Shown here one piece after another: positions 1 through 10,894 of a stretch of DNA of 64,000 nucleotides. The notes beneath the pieces are model-generated. The model ran no database searches. It was not told the DNA's origin and saw only the letters and a list, made by a program, of their open reading frames with translations. Origin of the DNA: Tilletiaria anomala UBC 951 (lineage: Eukaryota; Basidiomycota; Exobasidiomycetes; Georgefischeriales; Tilletiariaceae). The DNA lies in contig NW_013546925.1 of assembly GCF_000711695.1 (NCBI RefSeq), positions 1 to 64,000 on the forward strand, written 5' to 3'. Position numbers and translations under genes: made by a program. Position 1 is the stretch's first letter. Every line of letters starts with the position of its first letter.

Positions 1-2202
1 GGTCGACTGCGGCTCCTTGGCTGCATCGGAAACACTGGGCCAGCTCGTCGAGTCAGCCAGCACGGCAGCTTCCTCCGTCTTTTTCTTTTTCGCCACCTTG
101 CTCTTGCCTTTCGCACTTGTGCTTGTACTAGCAATGGTCGCGATGCCTGCAGCAGCGGCAGTCCCGGTCGTGCTGGAGGACGTAGAGGCAGCTGGCACAA
201 GGTGCTGCGCTGCATATGACCCGTTCATCTTCGTCCAAGTCGTCTTTGGCGACGATGTGCTGCCGCTCTTCGCTAGCGATACGTTGGAGATCCCAGGCGT
301 AGACACCATTGAAGGGGCATTCGAGGAGCTCGCGGCAGATTCTTCACCACTGTCCTGTCCCTGTCCTTGCCCATGTCCTGAGTCTTGACCTGCACCTGGC
401 TCGGGCCGCAAGGTTACAGCGCTTCCAGCGGTTCCCGAGCCTCCGGTGGTGTTCCTGCGCGCGCGGTACACGTCGGTGCCGAGGCCGAGCGAACTTTCGT
501 AGTTCACCAAGTTGGGCATGTTCTGCCCGCCATTGAGCATGTGAATCCTCCGCAACCACGCATCCTCTGGTTCATCGCCAGGCCCCGGTAGTGGATGGTA
601 ACTTCCATTCGCCGAGCGGGGCGAGTACGTCAACAGCGCCGGCAGATGCGAGTGCGGCGGTACCATAGGCAAGTTGAGCGTACTTCCAGCAGGCGAGGAC
701 GCTATCGACGTCGGACGCGTCTCTTTGTCAGAGGCAGCGGAGCCGGAGATGGGAGCACTTGATGCAATGGATGCAGCCGAGCGCGATGGGGACTGTGGAG
801 TCACCGGATGCGAGGCAGCTATTCGTAGCCCACCTTGTACCCAGCCTGAAGCGTTTGTCGCCATCCTGTGCGATGGGAAAGTGCTGATGGGGTATGTGTT
901 TGGCCCTGATAGAAGTGTAGGAGCGTCTCCTTGCTTAAGACTGGCGGTCCCCGATGAGTTCGTATTGACATCTGTACCCTGCTGGCTGGCGGCGGCAGCT
1001 CGGGCAGCCGAACCTTTCGAAGCAGCGTTCCCTGCAGCACTATCATGTAGTGCTGCTCTGGTAGTCTGCCCCTTGCCCAGCGCAGCTGGCCCACAGACGC
1101 TCCTCGCAGCGTCCGAGCCGGCAGTTGTATTCGTACCTTTTCCCTTTCCAAGCGTCCCATGTAAAGGTGTGGCAGTATTGCCTGGAGTGTTCGCAATAGC
1201 TCCAGTAGCTTGTGCATTTCCGACGGCAACAGGCGCCGCCTGCTCGCCGAGCTCGCTTGAGGTCGCTCCTGCAGGGGCCTGCCCCCGTTTGTCCATTTCC
1301 TCCTGCCTCTCCAACGCCGACGCTGGCTGCTGCACTGGCTTCCTCGCTTCTGTTTGCACCGGCGCTGGTGATTGGGAAGCCTGAGACGCAGAGACAGGAA
1401 TCGAGGGAGAGGCAGATGAAGTAGCGGGAGCGCGCTGCGCCTGCTGGCGAGCGTTGAGCTTCTCCCGCTCCTTCTCCTCTGCCTGCTGTTTGCGCAGCTG
1501 CCAGACGTTCACCGGCGCCACTTTGGGCGGAGGCGTCAACGTGCTCACCGACACCGATCCTAACATTGAAACTGATATCGCTGACAAGGAGGAGGCGGAA
1601 GGCCCTGTGCTCTCTCTCGGCGATATCCCTGCGTTGCCTGATGCCGGCATCGCAGATAGAGGCGGCTTTGGTGAGCCGTTGGGAGCTGTCAAAGGTGATG
1701 AAGTCGGTGGCGAAACATTTGCATGCGTGCTCGCAGTGGGCAATGTGGCAGCAGCTCCCCCTGCGTACGCTATTGATGCAGTCTGAGGAGACGGCAGGGA
1801 ACCGGAAGCTTGTGTCAGCGTGGATGATAACTGCGCTGCGCTCATTGATGGCGATGATGACGATGGTGCGGTATTTGGTACCCTTTGCGAGCCGTCCAAT
1901 GTAATCCCAGATGCCGAAGCCTCTTTAATTTGCGGCTGCGGAGCTTGTGCTTGCGCTTGCCCTGACGGAGCCGTTGATGCTGCTAGGGACGACGCGATGC
2001 TCGTCCGTAGGGCAGGTATCGACTTTCGTCCGGTCCCAGTTGGCGTCCCTGGCCCACCGCGGCTCGCAGCACTCCCGCTGGCCCTATTTTCATCCCCCTC
2101 GTGATCTTCTCTCCCTCCTGCAGATCCGACTGCGGCTCTCCGCAAGCGCTCAGCATATGAGAGCTGCGGCTTGTCGCCACCGGCGGATGACCAAGCCGGC
2201 AT
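1..2202 (-). CDS. La-domain (LARP/Sro9-type) RNA-binding protein, N-terminal part, runs off the left edge
   Basis: One reverse-strand frame is open from 2337 to the first base of the window (codons end on multiples of three). The first ATG is at 2202-2200, and 734 codons lie inside the window. The protein is Ser/Ala/Pro/Gln-rich and looks disordered. Three short motifs mark it: SYAERLRR at about residues 15-22, VNVWQLRKQQ at about 231-240 followed by a charged helix, and SWPSVSDAAK at about 720-729 after a Lys-rich stretch. From memory of the family, fungal La-related proteins carry such motifs ahead of the winged-helix La module, which would lie outside the window. The family binds mRNA on polysomes and affects translation. 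No intron is needed in this part. Assignment is by motif only, since the La domain itself is not visible; the open frame itself is secure. Confidence 0.72.
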   Translation of the reverse strand, partial: MPAWSSAGGDKPQLSYAERLRRAAVGSAGGREDHEGDENRASGSAASRGGPGTPTGTGRKSIPALRTSIASSLAASTAPSGQAQAQAPQPQIKEASASGITLDGSQRVPNTAPSSSSPSMSAAQLSSTLTQASGSLPSPQTASIAYAGGAAATLPTASTHANVSPPTSSPLTAPNGSPKPPLSAMPASGNAGISPRESTGPSASSLSAISVSMLGSVSVSTLTPPPKVAPVNVWQLRKQQAEEKEREKLNARQQAQRAPATSSASPSIPVSASQASQSPAPVQTEARKPVQQPASALERQEEMDKRGQAPAGATSSELGEQAAPVAVGNAQATGAIANTPGNTATPLHGTLGKGKGTNTTAGSDAARSVCGPAALGKGQTTRAALHDSAAGNAASKGSAARAAAASQQGTDVNTNSSGTASLKQGDAPTLLSGPNTYPISTFPSHRMATNASGWVQGGLRIAASHPVTPQSPSRSAASIASSAPISGSAASDKETRPTSIASSPAGSTLNLPMVPPHSHLPALLTYSPRSANGSYHPLPGPGDEPEDAWLRRIHMLNGGQNMPNLVNYESSLGLGTDVYRARRNTTGGSGTAGSAVTLRPEPGAGQDSGHGQGQGQDSGEESAASSSNAPSMVSTPGISNVSLAKSGSTSSPKTTWTKMNGSYAAQHLVPAASTSSSTTGTAAAAGIATIASTSTSAKGKSKVAKKKKTEEAAVLADSTSWPSVSDAAKEPQST

Positions 2203-3489
2203 CCTGGGGTGCTTGCCCTCCTCACGCCTCTGCGCCTTGCTTACGTTCCAGTTACCTAGCCACTGTGCTGCCTCCTGAGATATGCGTAGCCTGAATGTGT
2301 AGTATTTAAAGGGCAAAGGAGGCGCGAAAGGAGGGATTCAGTGGCGTGAGGTGGGAACACACAAGGGCTACGTGTTGGGTTCAGAGGCGACGAACGACGT
2401 TCGGCAAGTGGAGATGTCAGCGCCAGTTGACGAAAGCGGAAGCTCGTGTAAGGCCTTCTGCTGCGCTCACCCTCCTGAGGGACGTCCGTTCACGCTCGTC
2501 GATGAAGGTGCAGAACCCTGCCAATTAACTCCCTCAAGCAAAGGTCCCCAGCTCGTGTAATGAAATTGAATCTGCGTGAAGCCTGCAGAGGCACAGAGCT
2601 TTGGTTGTGAAGCGCGCGCTTGCCTCTCTCCCCCTTCCAAGCCAAATGCACCCCAACGCGTGACCAGCTGACTCGCCCGTCACTTGCTCCGCCTCGACTG
2701 CAACTGCTGATACTGGCGATGCTGCCGCAGATTATGGTGACGACAGAGAAAAGTTGCAGACGAGCGACCAAGGTGTTCCCCTTAATCCCTAAACAGAGAG
2801 AGAGGATGCGTGGTGGAGGGCACACACGCGTCTCTCGGCCATACGCCGGTGAAAGCCGGTCGATGCCTTTGTGCAGTCCAATCAGCATATGCGTACGGTC
2901 GACATTCGTCATGGACTCATTGTCCTCAGTCCAACATCGGCGGGCTACCGGCTGCCCAAGTGGCCTAACGCCAGCGGTGCTCGCGAGGGTTTCTCAAGCG
3001 CGAAGCGTGAGTCCGCGTTCGAGCGTCAAATGTACCTCGGTCACGCGCTGTGCGGTGTATTATTATTAGTCGTCCCAATCCCCAGCAGCAGTTGTATCGC
3101 AAGAGTAGGTGGGTGGTCGCAGCGCAGAGCCACTCAATTGAGTACGACAATGGCACAAGCTCCTGTAGTTCAGATGATCGTCTGTATCGGACGCAACCGA
3201 TGATGCATTCTTGTTTGTGAATTTATAGTACGTGCTACACAATTTTCGTATGAGGGCCAGGACTTTTCGTTGGTTGAACATGCTATGCAGAGAGGATGAT
3301 AGAGGTCGGTTTGCACAAAGCGGTCACGGGGACCTCAAAATGGGAGGAAAGGGGAGGGATGCTGCTGTGGTTGAACCTTTGGAGTAATGGAGAACAGAAA
3401 AAGAAGAAAAGCCCTAAGAGGATAAAAGAGAAAGGCCAAAGGGAGGCAAGTGCTTCTCTGAGGGGAAACTAGAGTGGAAGCGCCGAGGC
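2203..3489. other. Intergenic: LARP promoter and SHMT 3' region
   Basis: No convincing coding frame. The left part holds the LARP 5' leader and promoter, and the right part the SHMT terminator. A purine-rich run (about 3350-3440) lies downstream of the SHMT stop. The short frames here show no family signature. Confidence 0.6.
2303..2310 (-). promoter_or_regulatory. Possible TATA-like element of the LARP gene
   Basis: A TTTAAATA-type sequence on the reverse strand lies about 100 bases upstream of the predicted ATG at 2202. This is a position and motif match only. Confidence 0.3.
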
Positions 3490-5229
3490 TTAATGGCCAG
3501 CAGGGCGCTGAATTTTGCTGCTGTCCGGCACGCCCGGCAAGGGGAACCTTGTGGCAAACGCCTGGACGTCGCCCGCGAGCTGCTCGATCAGCTTGCGCCC
3601 TTCGCCTTCGCCCGTAGTGGCCTTGGCAACAAAATCCTTGAGCAGCTTGGAGCCGGCCTCCTTCTGCAGGACCTGCGAGATCTCGATGGCGCGGTGCAGG
3701 AACGTGGCGACCTGCTCCATGTCGGCGGGGCCCATCGAGCGTGACGTCAACGCGCTGGCGCCAATGCGCACACCGCCAGGGACCATGGCGGACGTGTCAC
3801 CCGCGACGGCGTTCTTGTTGATGGTGATATGCGCCAGGTCACAGATCTTCTCAATTTTGCTGCCCGTCAGGCCGAGCGGGCGCAGGTCCCACAGAACGAG
3901 GTGGTTGGCGCTGCCCTCGGTCTGCAGCTTGTAGCCGTAACTGAGCAGTTTTGCGCCGAGTGCCTGGCTATTCTTGATCACCGCCGCGGCGTACTCCTTG
4001 AACTCTGGCGAGCTGACCTGGCGCAGCGCCGTCGCAATGCCGGCGATAGTGTTGTTGCTGCGCGAATGAAGAGAGGGCGGTCAGAACATCTGCGTATGCA
4101 CGTCCGCAAAGCAGACAGATGACTCACTGAGGACCACCCTGGCAAGCGGGGAAAACGGCTGCGTTGATCTTCGCCTCGGCCTCCGGGTCCTTGTCCTTAC
4201 GGAAGAAGATCATGCCGGCGCGAGGTCCTCGGAGCGTTTTGTGGGTGGTGGTGGTGACGACGTCGCAGAACTCGAACGGGTTGTTCTGGACCTTGGCCGC
4301 GACGAGGCCAGAGATGTGTGCAATGTCAGCCATGAGCAATGCGCTGTGCTGCTTGGCCGTCGCAGCGAGCTTGGCGTAATCCCAGTCGCGCGGGTAGGCC
4401 GATCCACCGCAGATGATCATGCGCGGCTTGAACAGGTTGGCGTTCGTCGCGAGGCGCTCGTAGTCAATGTAGCCCGTCTTGGGGTCGACCTGGTACGGGA
4501 AAGACTGGAAGTAGATCGACGATGCGGAGATCTTCTTCTTGGCCGTGTAGTAGCCGTGCGTCAGGTGACCGCCGTCCGGCAGGCCGAGACCCATGATGCG
4601 ATCCTGCGGCTCGAGGAGCGCGGTGAAGGTGGCAAAGTTGGCCGTTGAGCCCGAGTAAGGCTGTACGTTGACGCCCCATACCTTGGGGTCCAAGTCAAAC
4701 GCCTTGAGAGCGCGCTCGCGGCACAAGTTCTCGAGACGGTCAATGTGCTCGTTGCCACCGTAGTAGCGCGCGCCTGGGAGACCCTCAGAGTACTTGTTGG
4801 TTAGGATAGAGCCGTTGGCCTCCATGGTGGCCAGGGAGGTGAGGTTCTCCGAGGCGATCAGCTCGAGGCCGGAGAACTGGCGCCAGGTCTCATCTTCGAT
4901 GATCTGGGCAACCTCCGGGTCCACCTCGGCAAGAGGCGCGTACAGGACCTTGTTCTGCGGCGCGATGGGAAGAATGGGTGAATGGAGATGCGTGTCAGCA
5001 GCCGTATCCATTATAAGCGAGCATGGCGCCAAGCGTTCCCGCTCACAAAGTCATTGGGAACGGGAATGGCCTGAGCAGACATGTTGGAAGCGGAGAATGC
5101 ACGAGTTGCGACGATGGTGGATGGCCTGAACGCTGTTGCTGCTGCTGCTGCTGCTCTGCTGAAGGCGATGTTCCGTGTGGAAGTGAGAGTAAATGAGCGA
5201 GTCAACGCGGACCTGAGTGTGGTGTTCAT
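3490..5229 (-). CDS. Serine hydroxymethyltransferase, probably mitochondrial
   Basis: PLP enzyme that interconverts serine plus tetrahydrofolate with glycine plus 5,10-methylene-THF. Exons (reverse strand): 5229-5047, 4954-4128, 4057-3490; 525 residues. Introns are 92 and 70 bases with GTGAGC/CAG and GTGAGT/CAG borders. Both junctions restore family text (NDF-NKVLY and GGP-HNNTIAG). The Schiff-base lysine is in [12 protein letters not shown], about residue 300. The N-terminus (residues 1-49) is rich in Arg, Ser and Ala without acidic residues and contains RAFSAS, a typical mitochondrial presequence cleavage context. A second in-frame ATG at codon 50 ([12 protein letters not shown]) begins where cytosolic SHMTs begin, so one gene may supply both compartments. 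Full family length and no broken motif. It is divergent from KIN17, with 865 bases between the start codons. Confidence 0.97.
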
Positions 5230-6094
5230 CAATACGCGCGACCCTGGCTGTGCTTTGCGGAAGAAAGAGGAATGGTTGAATGGTGAGGGTGGATTAGATG
5301 AGTGAGGAGGAGAATGTGCAGATGCGAGACAAGGATGTGTTGAGCGAAGAAGGGCTTCTTGCTTTGGCTGAGAGAGGATCGGAGAAGGTGCATCGCACGA
5401 GCTGGTCGTCTCCCTCTTCTCTGCCGGGCGCGTGGAGTTTCGCGGCTGGGACTCTGACGGGGAGTAGGAGGGAGGGAAGACACGAGAATTGCTGACTCGC
5501 GCAATGGCGCAACTTACTGAACTCAAAGTCGAAACGGCTCGGAGACCGCTGCAGTGCTGGTCAAATGCATCCGCCACTTGCCCATTGCCACACATTACAC
5601 GCCGGAAGCAAACATTTTTTTCCTTCCACTGTGCCAGCCACACACCTTCTTGGCTTTGAACGTTGCTGATGTAAGCCCTACTTTCCAACATGGGTCTGCT
5701 CAGCCCGTCGTCTCCCCTGATTGCCATCCATCGAGGCCGCCGCATTGAGGCCATCCTCATCGAAACCTCTGCTGTCCATCGATTACACCAGCAACAACGC
5801 CCGTCCATGCTCGTCACTGTTGCAGTGACGCACTACAGACACCATCGACCGTCCAACTTGTTGCATCTTGCGTGGTTTCATTTTATTTCCCTTTCCGATC
5901 CCGCAGTCTGGTGTTCTCCGCAGGAGAACGGCTGTCGGCGTGTTGCGCAGCGCCTGTATCGACTTGCACCTCCTCATCGGCGTATCCGACCTACATTCCT
6001 TACATTCCCATCCACCGTGTCTAGTCTGCTCATCACGCTTTGAGCGCTTGCAAGGACCTTTAGGATTGCTTGAATAGCTGCCAATTCATTCAAT
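5230..6094. other. Divergent promoter region, SHMT / KIN17
   Basis: 865 bases between two head-to-head start codons. Short frames on both strands lack family similarity. The half next to SHMT is pyrimidine-rich on the SHMT strand, as is common for fungal 5' leaders. No clear TATA box was seen. Confidence 0.6.
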
Positions 6095-7213
6095 ATGCCG
6101 AAAGCAGAGGCTGGCACGGCGAAGCATTTCGCCAACCAGCAGAAAGCCAAAGGGCTCACGCGTCTGCGCTTCTACTGCCAGGTCTGCGAGAAGCCATGTA
6201 GGGATGAGAACGGGTACAAGTGTCACATCGAGTCGGAGAGCCACATGCGGCGGCTGCAGGCGATTACCGGCAGCAAGGGCGAGCTGGCGGGCAAGGTGAT
6301 CGACGGCTTTAGCCAGCAGTTCCAAGATGCGTTCGTCAGCCTGCTCAGCAGGCGCTACGGCACGCGCCGCATCAAGGCCAACACGGTGTACAATGAGTAC
6401 ATCCAAGAGCGCCATCACCTTCACATGAACGCCACGCGTTGGCTCTCCCTGACTGAGTTCTGCAAGCACCTCGGCCGCGAGGGCATCGTCAAGGTGGAGG
6501 AGGACGAGCAAATCCCCGGCACGTGGTTCCTCTCATGGGTCGACAACAGCCCCGGTGCGCTCGCAAGGCAAGATGCATTGATGAAGCTAGAGCGCGCCAA
6601 GCTTGACGATGAGAGCCGTCAGCGCCGCTTTCTCGAGGAGCAGATCCGCAAGGCGCACGAGGCAGCAGAGGGGAACAGCCAAGGGACCAGTGCTGCGGGA
6701 GCGGGGGCGGGTCCGCAAGAAAGCATGCTCATGAGAGACGAAAATGCCAAGCCGATCAAAATCGGCTTTGGCACCAAGCTCAAACCACCCAGTCCGCCAG
6801 ATGACAAGGAACGCGATAACGCAGCCCCAGCGGTAGCAGCGAATGGCGATGCGAGCAGCAGTAGCAACCCTCTTTCGGCAAGCGCACTGGTCCTACCCTC
6901 GGCGGACGCACCCTCGGCACCAGGGTCAGGATTAGGGTTTAAGCTTGGCATGGGCCTTAGAGCAGCTAGCAAGTCCACTGCACCCGCAGCCGGATTCAAT
7001 GCGTTGAAAGCCGCCTCTTCCAAGCATTCTGCGGCTGCGCCGCTGCCTACCAGCTTCGGTGCAAGCGCATCGGCGGGGGCGACATCTACTAAAGCGCCGC
7101 AGCGGGCATCGATCGTGGACCAAATCATCATGGACGAGATGGAGAAGAAAAGACGGAAGGAAGAACGAGAGCGAGAGCGGGACCGAGGGCAGCCGAAGCG
7201 CATGCGACTATGA
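6095..7213 (+). CDS. KIN17 zinc-finger DNA/RNA-binding protein
   Basis: Single exon, 372 residues. The N-terminus is the conserved KIN17 block: a C2H2-type finger with Cys28, Cys31, His44 and His50 (FYCQVCEKPCRDENGYKCH), then the winged-helix-like segment containing RRYGTRR, NTVYNEYI and HMNATRW, ending near residue 170 in GTWFLSW. The middle is Ala/Ser-rich and disordered. The C-terminus is a very basic, Glu/Arg-rich tail (EEREREREDRG-like). The KOW domains of animal KIN17 are absent, as in shorter fungal forms. The family acts in DNA replication and repair and associates with spliceosomal complexes. The start is the first ATG, with the conserved MPK..AKHFANQQKAKGL beginning. Confidence 0.95.
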   Translation: MPKAEAGTAKHFANQQKAKGLTRLRFYCQVCEKPCRDENGYKCHIESESHMRRLQAITGSKGELAGKVIDGFSQQFQDAFVSLLSRRYGTRRIKANTVYNEYIQERHHLHMNATRWLSLTEFCKHLGREGIVKVEEDEQIPGTWFLSWVDNSPGALARQDALMKLERAKLDDESRQRRFLEEQIRKAHEAAEGNSQGTSAAGAGAGPQESMLMRDENAKPIKIGFGTKLKPPSPPDDKERDNAAPAVAANGDASSSSNPLSASALVLPSADAPSAPGSGLGFKLGMGLRAASKSTAPAAGFNALKAASSKHSAAAPLPTSFGASASAGATSTKAPQRASIVDQIIMDEMEKKRRKEERERERDRGQPKRMRL

Positions 7214-9147
7214 CGGAGGTTCATCTTCCTGTATCCTGATCCACCTCCTCTCGCTCTTGCCCCCTTTCCCTTTTTGGACCCGCGCATGTGCTGGGCCGCT
7301 TTTCTTGGGCTCCAACGGCGACGCAATAAGGACCCTGTGTGTATTTGTACAAAGTTGCATTCAAAGCATTCCATCTCACATCAGAGACTCGCGTTAGATC
7401 ATGTCTTGTTGGGCCCGGTCGACATCGACCACGTGTACGAGTGCTCCATACGCTGTCTGTAGGACATTCCTCTTTGCTCAGGCGCTCATTTGACGCGTCG
7501 CATACAGCGAGTGCACTCGCATGGCGCACGGAGACGCTAGGACGCTGGCCTGCTACATGGCCTATAACCCAAGTGGCGCGAAACAAGTTGGCGCGGGGGC
7601 TTCATCGTGTATGAGTAGAAGAACTCCTGTGTCAGCTGTGACTTGCTCAAACTTTCTGCAACGCGGTTGTAGGAGACCTGTAGGCTCCTTCCTACATGGC
7701 CGTACTCTCCGCTGGCCAAACAGTCCAATGACTTGGTCCATCTCCAGCCTTTGAAATAGGAATGCCGGCGAAGGCAACTCTCCACCAACAATGATATAGG
7801 ACTCCGACAGAACACAAGCAGGCCACGTGAGCGCTTCTTCCCATGTAGGTTGTGTCAACTTTTCCCTCCATCTCTTGACAACATCCACGGCCGGTTCTTG
7901 CCTATTTTGTTGAATGGGCCAAAATACGTTGACCCGTGGTGGCGGCGAACCCGACGTGCAGAACCATCAGAACAGTTTGTGCAATTGACATGCGCCTTGC
8001 AACGGCCAACTGGACAGTCAGAGGCGGACTCGAGGAGCTGCCCGGCTGGTCGTTGCATGACACACCTTTTTCGAAGTGGGTCGCCACCACCATGCTAAGA
8101 ACAGAGCGTCATTTGTACATACCTCACCGGCTCCACCGCTTTCACAACAATGCGACGACGTTGGTATTCGCACGTGCCTGTCTATACATGCTCAACTTGG
8201 CAACTAGATTTATATGCTAGCTCCATGCCCTTGTCAGGTTTTATTGTGCATTCATGCATTCACGCATCGAATCAACTACATTTTTGGTCCGACAGCCGCA
8301 CACATCAGACTGATGGCCAACCGAGAAACCTAAAAGCCTTCATTATTCGTATTTCGGGCTTTTATTGGCATTGACGGCATTTCATTTCTTCGGCTCCAAA
8401 GATAGTTGTTGTCTCATGCAATGTCTCCCAACCGCTACTCACGGGTGCACGCTTGCAATTATCCGCCACCCCCCAGCGTCATTTTCAATTTTCATGAAGC
8501 CGAAGAACCCCAAAGGGCTGTCTTTTGTCGATCCTCTCGACACTCCCCATGGGCCCGTTCGCCGAGAGGGAAAAGGGTTGGTGACGTCGCTGCTTCGACA
8601 AGCTGCCAAGCTTTGGGACGCTTCCTCTTACTCATGCAGAGCGCTGCAAGGTCCACGGTAGTCTACACATGACCGCACACGTCTGATGCAGACCGTGCCG
8701 CTAGTGCGGTTCGACAACCACTATGCTGCTGCCTTTCGCGGACGATAGGCGTACCATTTGCGAGTTGCGTGCTGCTGCCCGCATCTTTCTCTGTCTGCTG
8801 GCCAGTACAAGGTCTAGTTGCATCGTGTTTGAACACAGAGGTCATTCTTTCCAGGCTTGGGTCCTTCCGGCATCCGGCACATGTCTCATTTGTATTAGGT
8901 TATGCCTTGTGGGGTCCAGAAACTGTAAACGGCGGCGTCCTGCGGTGTTCAGAATCTCGATGAAAAATAAAGGGATCTAGTCCCCCCCCCCAATATCTTT
9001 CCTGAACATGACGTCCGAGTGTCATTCCATATATATATATCATCACTTGCCACTGCCACCACACTCTTTGCAACCCACTCCACTCTATAAACGAGGTTGC
9101 TCGGACATAATCCAATTGAGCTCAGGCAATCGTCTTTACGCAATACA
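7214..9147. other. Intergenic region upstream of the peroxiredoxin
   Basis: About 1.9 kb with no gene I can support. It contains a 10-base C run (8982-8991) and a short TA repeat (about 9030-9040). A reverse-strand frame of about 110 codons (7562-7950) is open but lacks an ATG and any recognisable motif. Confidence 0.5.
9086..9092 (+). promoter_or_regulatory. TATA box of the peroxiredoxin gene
   Basis: TATAAAC lies 56 bases upstream of the ATG at 9148, a usual distance for a fungal core promoter and a strong short leader. Confidence 0.5.
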
Positions 9148-9962
9148 ATGTCATCAGCTAAGGTCGGAGACACCATCCCGGATGCGACCCTGCAAACCAT
9201 CCCTTGGGACCCATCCCTCGAGGACGGCAAGGCGTGCGGGGCTCCAATGAAGGTGAACACACACAAGGAATGGAAGTAAGTTGCACAGCAGCGTTGCCCC
9301 CAATATCGTCTCTGCGGATACAAATGGTGCACAGTGCTGATGAGCCCTTTCTTTGAACGAATTTCTATTATAATACTTGGGCCTTCCACAAATCTCGCCC
9401 TCCAGAGGCAAGAAGATCGTCGTAGTCGCCGTTCCCGGTGCATTCACGCCCACTTGCCATGTGAAGCACCTGCCTGAGTTCGTGCAACGCGCTGGCGAGT
9501 TCAAGCAGAAGGGATACGAGGTCTACATCATTGCAGCAAACGATGTCGTGAGTAACTGTACATCGACCATCACCTGTTCGCTTCATCTGCTGATCTTGCA
9601 CTCTCGCCACTTGTCTTGCGCTTTGCTACCTACTTTGTGCTCAGTTCGTCATGTGTATGTGTTCAAAGTAGCTTGCGAAGCCTACCGAAAGGGCGATGAC
9701 TGATCCGCTTTGCTTCCCCTACGCAGCCGCCTGGGGTCGCACAGAAGGCGGGAAGGACGGCCTGCAATTCGCCTCCGACGTGAACCTCGACTTCTCAAGG
9801 GGACTCGGCGCGACCCTCGACCTGTCAGGCGCAGGGTTCGGCGAGCGCACAGCCCGCTATGCGCTCATCGCCAACGACCTCAAGATCACGTACTTTGCCG
9901 TCGAGGAGGGTTCGAGCGAGGTGAATGTGTCAAGCGCCTCCACGGTGCTTGGGAAACTGTGA
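9148..9962 (+). CDS. Peroxiredoxin, Prx5/Ahp1 (AhpC-TSA, thioredoxin-like) type
   Basis: Thiol peroxidase that reduces peroxides. Exons: 9148-9275, 9406-9547, 9645-9654 and 9727-9962; 171 residues, the normal length. Peroxidatic Cys60 sits in the signature PGAFTPTC; a further conserved block is AWGRTEGG. Exon 3 is a 10-base micro-exon coding Phe-Val-Met plus the first base of Ser. It has a CTCAG acceptor and a perfect GTATGT donor, and only its inclusion yields the invariant IIAANDVFVMSAWG text and keeps frame. Introns are 130, 97 and 72 bases. No signal peptide is visible and no C-terminal SKL, so cytosolic or unspecified. A TATA box lies at 9086. Confidence 0.95.
9645..9654 (+). other. 10-base micro-exon of the peroxiredoxin gene
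   Basis: TTCGTCATGT between a TCAG acceptor (ending 9644) and a GTATGT donor (from 9655). It supplies residues FVM and the first base of Ser94. Skipping it would remove ten bases and break the frame. Confidence 0.85.
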
Positions 9963-10894
9963 GAGCATGAGGTTGAATACCACGCTCGTCGCCGTGGTGA
10001 CGGCTGCAGCAAGTAAGCGGACCCAGGCTGGCCATGTACTATCGCGTCCTTGTAAACTTTGGGAGTTCAAGGCTTAATGCTGAATGCTGAATATCGAGTA
10101 TTGTTCCCGAACTGTGCGCTTGAGCTTTCTGTGAAGGCGGCGCTTCGATGTCTCTCCTCTGTGGACTTCGCTCTGATACAGCGCCACCGGGCTAAAAAGA
10201 ACTTCAAGGAAGAAAGGTCTTTGGATTGCCAGCTTGGCGTGCGTAATAAAGGCCGAAGAGGATGGCATGCGACTGGTGCAGCTTTGCACTCCTCAACACT
10301 TACGCACTAGTAGCGCCCCGCCAAGGGACGTCCGTGCTCATTTACTGCTTACTGCATGCAGCTTTCGAAGAGAACAAGTCAAGAACGCTCAATTCTATTT
10401 CTCAGTTTGCCACTTTTGATCTGGAGCTTCCGAGCTTCACTCTGCCTTGTTGAAGAGCTGGCTGACTGGCTCCCAAGTCCCATATGTAGCAGGGGTACGA
10501 CGGTCAATAATATCCCATGTGTTATGCAGGGCACCATTCATGTATTCAATGCAGTGAGAATGTGGCTGCTTTGGTCCGAATGGGACCATCTTCCTCAGTC
10601 GGGTGCGCTGTGGCAGCGTCCAGCGAGGAGAAAGATGAGCCGTGGCAAATCCATCTTCACATGGGAAACGAGCATATTTTTGGCAGTCTCTCCGTTAAGT
10701 AGTTCTGGCTGGAGGGTGTCATGATAAAAGGTTGGGTCGATTTGCAAAACGAAGGCTATATATATACGTTTCATAAAGTTGCCCTTGAAGCGAGTAAAGG
10801 GATGAGCTCCATCCCCTCTACACATAGAATATAGAGCGGTCCGAGCGCCACGGGCGACTGCAAAGCGCTGTGGAGGTATACTGGAAGCTACAAC
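9963..10894. other. Intergenic region between peroxiredoxin and FAD oxidase
   Basis: 932 bases holding the peroxiredoxin terminator and the oxidase promoter. The short frames here show no motif. A TATA-like repeat lies at 10757-10766. Confidence 0.55.
10757..10766 (+). promoter_or_regulatory. Possible TATA element of the FAD oxidase
   Basis: TATATATATA about 130 bases upstream of the ATG at 10895. It could equally be a simple repeat. Confidence 0.35.

Noticed and set aside
674-1384. Plus-strand frame of 236 codons rich in Ala, Cys and Pro
   Set aside because: It is antisense to the long LARP frame, which has family motifs and runs to the window edge; this one has no motif.
7562-7950. Reverse-strand open frame of about 110-130 codons
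   Set aside because: It has a GTG rather than ATG start, no motif, no exon borders and competing frames of similar length; composition alone is not enough.
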